From positions 558,001 through 622,000 of the forward strand of contig NZ_QOVK01000001.1 of NCBI RefSeq assembly GCF_004104075.1: a stretch of DNA of 64,000 bases, in the 5' to 3' direction. Below the pieces are notes generated by a model. That model made no database searches. It was not told the DNA's origin and saw nothing but the letters and a program-made list of their open reading frames with translations. Position 1 is the first letter of the stretch; each line of letters opens with the position of its first letter. Positions 1 through 8,646 of the stretch are shown piece after piece. This DNA is from Leeuwenhoekiella polynyae. GTDB lineage: Bacteria; Bacteroidota; Bacteroidia; Flavobacteriales; Flavobacteriaceae. The position numbers were made by a program, and so were the translations under genes.

Positions 1-995
1 TTTCTTTGTCAAAACTTTTAGCAGGTTATGTAAATAACCCCAATGTAGCAGGCGCGACGGTTTTGAGTTTAGGATGCCAAAATTTGCAAATAGATATCTT
101 CAAAAATGCGTTAGCTGAAAAAAGTTCTGAAATTAAAAAGCCTGTCTTGATTTATGAACAACAACAGGAAGGAACTGTTGACGATATGCTTTCAAAAATC
201 ATAAAAGATTCCTTTGAAGGAATTAAAAAAGCCAATCAAATTAAGCGTCAACCCGCGTCCATTTCAAAATTAAAAATGGGATTAGAGTGTGGCGGTTCTG
301 ATGGTTTTTCAGGTATTTCTGCTAACCCGGCATTGGGTTATGCATCAGATATTCTGGCAGCAGTAGGAGGTTCACCCATTCTTTCAGAATTCCCTGAACT
401 TTGTGGTGTAGAGCAGGAGTTGGTAAATCGTTGTGTTAACGACTACGATGCCCAACGCTTTATGAAGTTGATGAAAGCTTATGAAAAATCTGCTATTGAC
501 GCCGGTTCTGGTTTTGATATGAATCCGTCACCGGGTAACATAAAAGATGGTTTAATTACAGACGCGATGAAGTCAGCAGGAGCTGCTAAAAAAGGCGGAA
601 CCTCACCTATACAGGCAATTTTAGACTATGGGGAATACGTTACAAAACCCGGTTTAAATTTACTCTGTACACCTGGTAATGATGTGGAGAGCACCACAGC
701 AATGGTAGGAGCTGGGGCAAACGTAGTTGTTTTTACTACCGGTCTGGGAACACCAACAGGAAATCCTATAGCTCCGGTTTTAAAAGTAGCTTCAAATAGC
801 ACATTGGCTCGCAGGATGCCAGATATTATAGATATTGATAGCGGTGGTGTTATCCGCGGAGAAAAAAACATTAAAGAAATGGGAGAAGAAATTCTAGAAC
901 ATGTTATACAGGTTGCCAGTGGTGAAATAGAATCTAAAGCAGATGCCTTAGGACAGGATGACTTCATCCCCTGGAAACGCGGAGTGTCACTTTAA
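1..995 (+). CDS. uxaA: Altronate dehydratase, C-terminal part (left end cut)
   Basis: Converts D-altronate to 2-keto-3-deoxygluconate (KDG), the last dehydration of the galacturonate branch, in the cytoplasm. The reading frame is open from base 3 to the TAA at 993-995, so the N-terminal part lies outside the window; about 330 residues of a family near 540 are present. The stretch GLECGGSDGFSGISANP and the later CTPGNDVEST and TGLGTPTGNPIAPV stretches are typical of the large domain of the UxaA/GarD family. The TTG at base 6 is not a true start. It is followed by a hairpin terminator shared with the convergent LacI gene. Galactarate dehydratase (GarD) is the nearest alternative; the pectin context favours UxaA. 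Confidence 0.9.
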   Translation, partial: SLSKLLAGYVNNPNVAGATVLSLGCQNLQIDIFKNALAEKSSEIKKPVLIYEQQQEGTVDDMLSKIIKDSFEGIKKANQIKRQPASISKLKMGLECGGSDGFSGISANPALGYASDILAAVGGSPILSEFPELCGVEQELVNRCVNDYDAQRFMKLMKAYEKSAIDAGSGFDMNPSPGNIKDGLITDAMKSAGAAKKGGTSPIQAILDYGEYVTKPGLNLLCTPGNDVESTTAMVGAGANVVVFTTGLGTPTGNPIAPVLKVASNSTLARRMPDIIDIDSGGVIRGEKNIKEMGEEILEHVIQVASGEIESKADALGQDDFIPWKRGVSL

Positions 996-1020
996 AGATT
1001 TTCAAAATAAAGAATATTAA

Positions 1021-1053
1021 AAAGGAAGTATTTAGTGGGTACTTCCTTTTTTT
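1021..1053. terminator. Bidirectional terminator between uxaA and the LacI gene
   Basis: A 10-bp perfect stem (1021-1030 with 1040-1049), a 9-nt loop and a T-run on the plus strand. It overlaps the stop codon of the convergent LacI gene, so it can serve both genes. Confidence 0.8.
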
Positions 1054-2072
1054 AAGGAGGTTTCGCGCTCGTAAAGTTCTGGCATAAGCACTACTCTTTT
1101 TTCAACCTGAACGCTTTTATTTTTTTCCTTTATTTGTTCTAAAAATACCTGAGCTGCAATTTGTCCCATAAGAACGGGAGTCTGACCAACAGTAGTAAGT
1201 GGTCGCTCCAGATATTTAGTGAAGGGTTCGTTACTAAAGCCTACAATACCTACATCTTGTGGTATTTTAAAATCTCTGCTTCTCAATTCTCGCATTGCGC
1301 CTAGCGCTACATAATCACTGGCAGAGAATATTGCGTCAAATTCTGTTTTCTTATTCAGAAGATCTTGTACAGCTGCAATGCCAGCTTCAACAGTACTGCT
1401 CACTTCAAGAATTCGGCTTTCATCAATAGCAATGTTATTTACTTTAAGAGCTGCAATATACCCATCGTAGCGGTGTTTATAGATCTGAAGTTTAGGGTCG
1501 CCACCTATATGTGCAATTTTAGTATAGCCTTGTTTGATAAGGTGTTCTGTTGCTGCAAAAGCTCCTTCGTAGTCATTAATAGTAACCGAACTTACGCCCG
1601 AAATGTCCATTTTACGGTCAAAAAAGATAAGCGGAACGCCTTCGTCCCGAACTGCTTCAATATGCTTTATATCTTCAGTAGTTTTAGAAACTGAAATAAA
1701 AATGCCATCAATATGAGTATTGAGCAAGGCTTTGATTTGTTTAGCTTCATTTTCCACATTTTCGTGCGATTGACATATTATCACATGATACCCTTTAGGC
1801 TCAAGTTCTTCCTCAATACCACGTATAACCGAAGCAAAAAACGTGTGATTAATATAGGGAACAACAACACCTACATTAAAGGTTCTCCCGCTTTTTAAAG
1901 CCAAAGCCAGGGTGTTTTGTTGATAGTTAAGATCCTTAGCTGTTTTTAAAACCAGCTCTTTAGTCTTAAGACTAACTCGGTTGCTGTTATTTAAAGCTCT
2001 TGAAACGGTAGCAGCACTGATATTCAACTTTTTTGAAATATCATAAATTGTGACTTTTTCTTTTTGGCGCAT
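1032..2072 (-). CDS. LacI-family transcriptional regulator of the pectin locus
   Basis: A 346-residue one-component regulator. Residues about 6-55 form the LacI helix-turn-helix (TIYDISKKLNISAATVSRAL) with the hinge helix region that inserts in the minor groove; residues about 60-340 form the periplasmic-binding-protein-like sensor domain. It is divergent from the GH28 gene, and each of the two facing promoters carries a palindrome with a central CG step (2088-2103 and 2272-2287), as expected for LacI-family sites. The likely inducer is a uronate or KDG-type intermediate, which is an inference from context. It resembles the LacI-type uronate regulators placed beside uxa/uxu genes in Bacteroidota. 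Confidence 0.88.
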   Translation of the reverse strand: MRQKEKVTIYDISKKLNISAATVSRALNNSNRVSLKTKELVLKTAKDLNYQQNTLALALKSGRTFNVGVVVPYINHTFFASVIRGIEEELEPKGYHVIICQSHENVENEAKQIKALLNTHIDGIFISVSKTTEDIKHIEAVRDEGVPLIFFDRKMDISGVSSVTINDYEGAFAATEHLIKQGYTKIAHIGGDPKLQIYKHRYDGYIAALKVNNIAIDESRILEVSSTVEAGIAAVQDLLNKKTEFDAIFSASDYVALGAMRELRSRDFKIPQDVGIVGFSNEPFTKYLERPLTTVGQTPVLMGQIAAQVFLEQIKEKNKSVQVEKRVVLMPELYERETSLKKGSTH

Positions 2073-2087
2073 CTTTAGTTTGGAGTG

Positions 2088-2103
2088 TTGTAATCGTTTA
2101 CAA
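2088..2103. promoter_or_regulatory. LacI-type operator upstream of the regulator gene
   Basis: TTGTAATCGTTTACAA is a 16-bp palindrome with one mismatch and a central CG, placed 16 bp before the start codon of the LacI gene. It matches the sites at 2272-2287 and 19867-19882 and probably mediates autoregulation. Confidence 0.65.
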
Positions 2104-2271
2104 TTTAAAATTTTTTTGATAAAAGCTTTATATTTTACTCGATTTAATAATCTTAATGTGTGATTTTTTGACGATTTACGTTCTAAAATTGAAGTTTTAA
2201 TTGTTAAAAAATGATTTTTTGCTAATTATTAGTACATTTTATTTGGATACTGATAATTAATAATTATTTTC

Positions 2272-2287
2272 GTGCAATCGATTGTAT
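2272..2287. promoter_or_regulatory. LacI-type operator upstream of the GH28-susCD genes
   Basis: GTGCAATCGATTGTAT has a perfect 10-bp core, CAATCGATTG. It lies 57 bp before the chosen GH28 start, in the promoter region of the polysaccharide utilisation genes, so binding would block transcription there. Confidence 0.65.
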
Positions 2288-2343
2288 TTTGTTATTGGTA
2301 GGGTTCAAGTTTTCAAGAGTTGAATTTTTATAAAAATCTATAT

Positions 2344-3798
2344 ATGTTGAATTTTAAAAGAAATCGTTTTCGTAGCTGTGTTTTAGTCTTGTTGAACTGT
2401 TTTTTGTTGGTATTTATTTTTTGTAAAAACAATGAGCAGAAAAATAAATCAAGTGAGTTAGCAAAAAAGACAGTTTGGAGTGAAGCAGATGCTATTATTG
2501 AAAAAATAGGCATTATAGAATTTCCGGATGCAATATTCAATATAGCAGATTATGGTGCAATTGCAGATGGGGTTAGCCTAAACAGCAAAGCATTTTCTGA
2601 TGCAATAGCTGCCTGTAGTGAAGCAGGTGGAGGTAAAGTTGTTGTTCCTGCGGGCAAATATCTAACAGGTCCAATTCAATTAAAAAGTAACATAAATCTG
2701 CATTTAAAAGCTGGCTCTGAAATACTTTTTACAACAGACAAGAGTGCCTATCTCCCTGCTGTTCATACTTCATACGAAGGGATGGAACTTATGAATTACT
2801 CCCCGCTAATCTATGCAAAAGGTCAAAAGAATATTGCTGTTACCGGTAAAGGAATTTTAAATGGACAAGCAGATAAAGCGAACTGGTGGCCTTGGTGTGG
2901 TGCAGATAAATATGGGCATCAAGAGGGAGCTCCACAACAAAAGGATGAGCATAATTTACCCACATTATTTAAAATGATTGAAGACGGTACTCCTGTTGAG
3001 CAACGTATTTTTGGCGAAGGGCATCAACTCCGTCCATTATTTCTACAGACTTTAGAGTGTGAGCGTGTTCTTATTGAGGGAGTGACTTTTACTAATGCTC
3101 CATTTTGGGTAATTCATCCGCTAAAGTCTAGCTATGTGAAAGTTGATGGAGTAACGGTTAACAGTCACGGTCCTAATAATGACGGTTGCGATCCTGAATA
3201 TTCAAAATATGTACACATTACCAATTGCAATTTTAATACAGGTGATGACTGTATAGCGATCAAATCTGGTCGCAATGGCGATGGCCGACGCGTTAATATT
3301 CCCAGTGAAAATATAGTTGTTGAAAATTGTGACATGAAAGATGGTCACGGCGGGGTCGTTATGGGAAGCGAGATATCTGCAGGAGTACGTAATGTTTTTG
3401 TGCGTAATTGTACGATGAACAGCCCTAATCTGGATCGTGCTATACGTATTAAAACAAACACTTTGCGAGGCGGGTTTGTGGAGAATGTATATGTCAAAGA
3501 TATAGAAGTAGGTCAAGTGAAAGAAGCCGTTTTAAAGATCAATACTTATTACGGTATATATGGCGTGCAAGAGGGTGAATTTATACCCAGCATAAGTAAT
3601 ATAAACTTAGAAAATATTACAGTTGAAAATGGAGGGGAGTACGGCTTGTTGATAAGAGGTAGAGAAGAAAAGCCGGTTACAGGAATAAGCCTGAAAAATG
3701 TGACTATTAAAAATGCTGAAACACCTCTTTTAGTTGAGAACTGTGAACCTATCAATTATATAAACACAACAATTAATGAAGTGAACTACAACGAATAA
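2344..3798 (+). CDS. GH28 polygalacturonase, lipoprotein
   Basis: Hydrolyses alpha-1,4 bonds between galacturonic acid residues of homogalacturonan. The frame is open from a TTG at 2320, but the ATG at 2344 is preferred because it begins a compact lipoprotein signal (hydrophobic VLVLLNCFLLVFIF followed by Cys). The product is 484 residues. GH28 signatures are all present: NNDGCDP near residues 278-284, GDDC near 300-303, GHGG near 334-337 and RIK near 368-370, giving the three catalytic aspartates, the His and the Arg/Lys of the family. The parallel beta-helix repeats run through the C-terminal half. It is first in the operon, 33 bp before susC, and is probably surface-exposed or periplasmic. 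Confidence 0.9.
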   Translation: MLNFKRNRFRSCVLVLLNCFLLVFIFCKNNEQKNKSSELAKKTVWSEADAIIEKIGIIEFPDAIFNIADYGAIADGVSLNSKAFSDAIAACSEAGGGKVVVPAGKYLTGPIQLKSNINLHLKAGSEILFTTDKSAYLPAVHTSYEGMELMNYSPLIYAKGQKNIAVTGKGILNGQADKANWWPWCGADKYGHQEGAPQQKDEHNLPTLFKMIEDGTPVEQRIFGEGHQLRPLFLQTLECERVLIEGVTFTNAPFWVIHPLKSSYVKVDGVTVNSHGPNNDGCDPEYSKYVHITNCNFNTGDDCIAIKSGRNGDGRRVNIPSENIVVENCDMKDGHGGVVMGSEISAGVRNVFVRNCTMNSPNLDRAIRIKTNTLRGGFVENVYVKDIEVGQVKEAVLKINTYYGIYGVQEGEFIPSISNINLENITVENGGEYGLLIRGREEKPVTGISLKNVTIKNAETPLLVENCEPINYINTTINEVNYNE

Positions 3799-3831
3799 AT
3801 TCGATTAAAACTTAAAAACAAACAATTTAAA

Positions 3832-6800
3832 ATGAAGAGAAATACACACACAAATTTTCTTATCCGAAATAAAATGACTCTGTTCTTATTACTAGCGAGT
3901 TTTTTAATTTCGGCGAATGTCTTTAGCCAGGGAGGACGAACGATCACGGGTACTATTACTTCAGTAGATGACAATATGCCTTTGCCTGGTGTAAACATTG
4001 TAGTAGAAGGTACTTCTGCTGCAACGGTAACAGATTTTGACGGAAACTTTCAACTTAGCGTTCCCGGGAATGATGCAGTACTTGTAATTAGTTATGTAGG
4101 TTTTCTTACTAAAAACGTACCCGTAGGCTCTCAAACAAACTTTACGATATCGTTGGAGACAGATGTTCAGTCGCTAAGTGAAGTAGTTGTAGTAGGATAC
4201 GGAACGGTGAAAAAATCAGATTTAACTGGAGCTGTAGGTACAATTGATTCAGAAAGTCTAACCGAACGTAATATCACAAATCCGGTAGAATCTTTACAAG
4301 GTTTGGTTCCCGGTGTTCAGGTAAGCAACTCTACTGGTAGAATAGGTGATGGTTTTAATATCACAATACGTGGTCAAAATTCAATTGGTGGCGGGGGTGA
4401 CCCACTATTTGTTGTTGATGGGGTACCTACAGATAATATCGACTTTTTGAATCCACAGGATATAGAACGTATGGATATCTTAAAGGATGCATCTTCTACC
4501 GCAATTTATGGTTCAAGAGGATCTAATGGTGTTGTAATTGTTACAACTCGTAGTGGTGCCGGAGCAAAGGGAGGTTTAACCGTAAGCGTTGAATCTTTTG
4601 TAGGTGTTAAAGATGTTGCAAGATTACCTGATCTTATGGCTCCACAGACTTGGTGGGATTACCACCAGTCTGCGTATTTAGCAACTGCCGGTACAGATCC
4701 TAATACCGGTACGGTTACAGCTGCAACGCTTGCTGATGCTGTGGGTGGCGGCGGTAGCAATTCTGAATTATTAAGACGTGTGGCAGCTAACGAATCTTTT
4801 GATTGGTATGATGCTGTTTTAAAAACAGGTGTTCAACAAAATACTTACGTTAATGCTTCAGGAAGAGCAGAAAACGGTCTAGGTTATAACTTGGGAATAG
4901 GGTATCAGAACGAAACCGGAAATATTGATAATGAAGAACTCAATAAATACACCTTAAAATTAGGAGTGGATCACAAGATCAATGAGAAATTTACTTTAGG
5001 TACAAATGCAACGGTTACATTAATCAATCAAGATCAGGGATCTGATGTTGCGATGCGAGAAGCATTTAGATTAAATCCTTTTTTAGATCCATATGATTTA
5101 GATGGGGTGACTCTTTTTCCACAGCCAGGGAAACTGGTAGATGAGAACGGTGATTTTATTATTAATAAAACGAGTACCTACAACCCTATTTTAGAGATCA
5201 ACAACTCAATCGATAACGTACGCCGTTGGAATGTGATTGGGAACACATATTTTCAATATCAACCTGTGGAATGGCTATCTTTTAAAACCTCTCTTGCAGC
5301 AGGATATTCTCATACGCGACGGGGTAGATCTTGGGGGGCACTTACAAATACAGGAGCAAGCAATAATAATTTACCTTCTGCTCGACTGGATCAAAGGCAG
5401 AATTTTAACTATACCTGGGACAATCAGTTTAACATCACTAAAACTTTTGATGAGAAGCACAATTTCAACTTATTAGGACTTTATAGTATGTTCTCTAATC
5501 GAAATGAAAGTTCGTTTTCGTCATCCCGAAATATGCCTTTTGATACCAGTTTTTATAACATAGGTAGTGGTGAGCAAAGTACTTACGATCTAGGTTCAGG
5601 TTTTAATAAAAATACATTGAGATCTTATGCATTGCGTTTAAACTATTCTTACGATGATAAATACCTTTTAACACTGTCAAATAGATGGGATGGTTCATCA
5701 GTGTTTCCTAAAGAAAACCGCTGGGATTCTTTCCCTTCTGCTGCTCTAGGTTGGAATATTTCTAACGAAGATTTCTTAGCCGAATCGGCGACTGTAAATA
5801 ATTTAAAACTGAGAATGAGTTTTGGGTATACAGGTAACAATATTATTAGTCCTTATTCTTCTCTGAATACTTTAGATTCTCAAACCTATTATGATTATGC
5901 AGGTTCTGTTTCAAACGGATTTGTATCTACTCAGATTGCAAACGCGCAACTTAAGTGGGAGCGTACCCGTGAATTTAACGTTGGGGTAGATTTCGGTTTA
6001 TGGAGAGATCGCATTACCGGTAGTGTTGATGTATACGATCGTTTATCAGATGATTTATTATTTACACAAGATTTACCTAGTGAAACCGGTTTTTCTAATA
6101 TCAACGCAAATGTTGCCTCAGTAAGCAATAGGGGAGTTGAGCTAGCCATAACAACACGTAACATTCAGACCGAAGATGTAACATGGACGACATCTTTAAC
6201 TTTCACTAAAAACACCAATGAATTGAAGTCTATTTATGGTCAAAGTGAAGTAGATGATATAGGTAATAACTTGTTTATAGGCGAATCTCTTGATGCGATT
6301 TACAACTACAAATTTACCGGAATCTGGCAAGCAGATGAAGTAGCTGAAGCAGCTGGTTACGGAATGCAAGAAGGCCAGGAAAAATTACTTGATGTAAACA
6401 ATGACGGGCAATACACACCAGACGGTGACCGTATAATTTTAGGTTCTTCAAACCCAGATTGGACTGGGAGTTTCTTTAGTTCGTTGCGCGTAAAAAACTT
6501 TGATTTATCAACTTCTGTGATCATTACTCAAGGAGTTTTAGTGTATAGTAATTTCCATTCTAATTTTGCTGATACACGCGATCGCGGTCGTCAGAAATTA
6601 GATATAGACTGGTATGTTCCTGCAAATGATGCCGGCTTGCCTGCAAGAGCTTCTAATACTTATCCGCAGCCGCGTAATGAAGGTTCTTTCTGGAGAAATA
6701 ATGGCGTGGGGTATTACAAGGATGCTTCTTTTGTGAAGGTTAAAAATATCGCACTAGGTTATAATCTGGGCGGTGAATCATTAGAGAAGTTAGGCATTAA

Positions 6801-6945
6801 TGCCCTGAGAGTGTATGCAAACGTATTAAACCCATTTGTGTTTACAGATTATGAAGGATATGATCCCGAGTGGGCTGGAGCAAGTTTAAACACGGGTAGA
6901 CCCAGTTCTGTAACTTATCAGTTGGGCTTTAATTTAAAATTTTAA
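3832..6945 (+). CDS. SusC-like TonB-dependent outer membrane transporter
   Basis: A 1037-residue outer membrane importer for pectin oligosaccharides (substrate inferred from neighbours). It has an N-terminal signal ending near SANVFSQ, a carboxypeptidase-regulatory-like beta-sandwich (about residues 35-110, with the GTITSVDDNMPLPGVNI motif), the TonB-box-like stretch SLSEVVVVGYG near 122-132, a plug domain, and a 22-strand-type barrel ending with aromatic LGFNLKF. An in-frame ATG at residue 15 is an alternative start. The gap to the SusD gene is 4 bp, so the two are co-translated partners as in other Bacteroidota Sus systems. Confidence 0.93.
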   Translation: MKRNTHTNFLIRNKMTLFLLLASFLISANVFSQGGRTITGTITSVDDNMPLPGVNIVVEGTSAATVTDFDGNFQLSVPGNDAVLVISYVGFLTKNVPVGSQTNFTISLETDVQSLSEVVVVGYGTVKKSDLTGAVGTIDSESLTERNITNPVESLQGLVPGVQVSNSTGRIGDGFNITIRGQNSIGGGGDPLFVVDGVPTDNIDFLNPQDIERMDILKDASSTAIYGSRGSNGVVIVTTRSGAGAKGGLTVSVESFVGVKDVARLPDLMAPQTWWDYHQSAYLATAGTDPNTGTVTAATLADAVGGGGSNSELLRRVAANESFDWYDAVLKTGVQQNTYVNASGRAENGLGYNLGIGYQNETGNIDNEELNKYTLKLGVDHKINEKFTLGTNATVTLINQDQGSDVAMREAFRLNPFLDPYDLDGVTLFPQPGKLVDENGDFIINKTSTYNPILEINNSIDNVRRWNVIGNTYFQYQPVEWLSFKTSLAAGYSHTRRGRSWGALTNTGASNNNLPSARLDQRQNFNYTWDNQFNITKTFDEKHNFNLLGLYSMFSNRNESSFSSSRNMPFDTSFYNIGSGEQSTYDLGSGFNKNTLRSYALRLNYSYDDKYLLTLSNRWDGSSVFPKENRWDSFPSAALGWNISNEDFLAESATVNNLKLRMSFGYTGNNIISPYSSLNTLDSQTYYDYAGSVSNGFVSTQIANAQLKWERTREFNVGVDFGLWRDRITGSVDVYDRLSDDLLFTQDLPSETGFSNINANVASVSNRGVELAITTRNIQTEDVTWTTSLTFTKNTNELKSIYGQSEVDDIGNNLFIGESLDAIYNYKFTGIWQADEVAEAAGYGMQEGQEKLLDVNNDGQYTPDGDRIILGSSNPDWTGSFFSSLRVKNFDLSTSVIITQGVLVYSNFHSNFADTRDRGRQKLDIDWYVPANDAGLPARASNTYPQPRNEGSFWRNNGVGYYKDASFVKVKNIALGYNLGGESLEKLGINALRVYANVLNPFVFTDYEGYDPEWAGASLNTGRPSSVTYQLGFNLKF

Positions 6946-6949
6946 GAAG

Positions 6950-8578
6950 ATGAAAAAGATACAATATATTACAAGTTGTTTACTCGTACTTCTTACAGTA
7001 ACAAGTTGTCAGGATTTTTTAGAAGAAGAAAATGAGTCTTTTGCAGTAGCTGAAGAATTTTATTTAACCGAAGAAGGTTATCAATCCTTATTAAATGCAA
7101 ACTACGCGCAGTTGCGCGAAATTTATGGAAACGAACCGTGGATTTATGTTTGCGGTACAGATCTTTTTGCTGAAGGTCGTGACGCAGAACCTACAGGTTT
7201 GAGTAGGTATACAGATCTCAATCCTTCATCAACAGGAGTGGCAGGACTTTATGATAACGCATATAAAGCTATTCAAACTGCAAATACAGCTATTTATTAT
7301 GCAGATCTAACTGAAGCTACAGATATATTAGATCAACAATTAGGAGAGGTGCGCTATTTGCGCGCTAATGCCTATTTCCTTTTAGTGCAAACTTACGGAG
7401 GTGTTCCTTTGGTAACAGATTATTTTAGAGAACCCGTATTAGAGTTTTCAAGAGAAAGTGCTGAAGATATCTATAGTTTTATCATTTCAGAATTAGAAGC
7501 TGCCGTTAATCAAGTGAGTTCGGGTGCATATCAGGGTAAAGTAAACGAACGTGCCGTAAACCATTTGTTAGCAAAAGTTTATTTAACGCGCGGATATGAG
7601 AGTTTTGGCTCCACAGCAGATTTTACAACTGCAGCTTCCTATGCAGAAGCTGCAATAGCAGGCCAGGGTCTTAACTTGTCTTTTGAAGAATTATGGGCAC
7701 CAGGAAATCCTACCTATCCTATTAATGAAGAGACTCTGTTTTCGGTTCAATACGATCCTGCTTCTGTAAGTACAGATCCATTCAATTTAGGACATCAGCA
7801 AACGGCTTATTTTGGTCCTTATCAAGGCGGTAGCGAGGTTGCAGGAGATGCACCATATAGAACATACACACTATGTCCTACACAATTTGCAATAGATTTA
7901 TTTACTGAAGATGATGAGCGTTATCAGGTAACATTTATGACAGAAGTTTATGAGCGCTATTTTGATTTTTATGATGTAGACGATACCAGTACTTTAACTG
8001 TAAATCATTATTACGCTCCGGCATGGGAAGCAACACAAGCAGATCAAGATGCTTATATGGCAGAACATCCAGAAGCAACTTACCACCAGTATGGTACTTA
8101 TGTACCTTCTGCAAACCCCACTAATGATTATCAAACTATTCCATTGAAAAAATTTGATGATCCTGAAGCTCCTTTTGGTCAAAATACCAGTAGAAGAGAT
8201 ATCGTTCTTTCTCGTTTAGGAGAAACCTATTTAATTGCTGCAGAGGCTTATTTGCAAGCCGGTCAGCCGGATGTAGGTCTTAACTTTATAAATGATGTAC
8301 GGGAGCGAGCAGATGTTGATGATGCGACTTTAGCAGAATTTGATATCGATTATATTTTAGATGAACGCGGCCGCGAGTTAATAGGAGAGTATCACCGTTG
8401 GTTTGATTTAAAACGTACAGGTAAACTGGTAGAACGCGCTTCTGCTTACCATTATCTTGTAGAGGAAGGAAATTTTGACGGAGCCAACGGAGTCTTAAAG
8501 ATTCTAAGACCCATCCCACAAAGTGCACTGGATCTAAATCAAAATAATGACTTTGAACAGAACCCAGCATACCAGTAA
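6950..8578 (+). CDS. SusD/RagB-family glycan-binding lipoprotein
   Basis: A 542-residue surface lipoprotein that forms the lid of the SusC channel and binds the glycan. A lipoprotein signal is visible (CLLVLLTVTSC, lipid-attached Cys near residue 20), followed by the helical tetratricopeptide-like core (RYLRANAYFLLVQTYGGVPLVTDY is split over residues about 125-150) and the C-terminal RagB/SusD signature with ERGRELIGEYHRWFDLKRTG. A strong terminator hairpin follows, so the esterase genes downstream may be read through or have their own promoter. Confidence 0.93.
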   Translation: MKKIQYITSCLLVLLTVTSCQDFLEEENESFAVAEEFYLTEEGYQSLLNANYAQLREIYGNEPWIYVCGTDLFAEGRDAEPTGLSRYTDLNPSSTGVAGLYDNAYKAIQTANTAIYYADLTEATDILDQQLGEVRYLRANAYFLLVQTYGGVPLVTDYFREPVLEFSRESAEDIYSFIISELEAAVNQVSSGAYQGKVNERAVNHLLAKVYLTRGYESFGSTADFTTAASYAEAAIAGQGLNLSFEELWAPGNPTYPINEETLFSVQYDPASVSTDPFNLGHQQTAYFGPYQGGSEVAGDAPYRTYTLCPTQFAIDLFTEDDERYQVTFMTEVYERYFDFYDVDDTSTLTVNHYYAPAWEATQADQDAYMAEHPEATYHQYGTYVPSANPTNDYQTIPLKKFDDPEAPFGQNTSRRDIVLSRLGETYLIAAEAYLQAGQPDVGLNFINDVRERADVDDATLAEFDIDYILDERGRELIGEYHRWFDLKRTGKLVERASAYHYLVEEGNFDGANGVLKILRPIPQSALDLNQNNDFEQNPAYQ

Positions 8579-8599
8579 TTTTTAAATATTAGTAGAAAC

Positions 8600-8637
8600 A
8601 GAAAAAAGCTTACCAATTTACGGTTAAGCTTTTTTCT
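8600..8637. terminator. Terminator after susD
   Basis: AGAAAAAAGCTTA (8600-8612) pairs with TAAGCTTTTTTCT (8625-8637); a short T-run lies inside the 3' arm. It sits in the 68-bp gap between the SusD and esterase genes. Confidence 0.7.
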
Positions 8638-8646
8638 ATTTAAAAT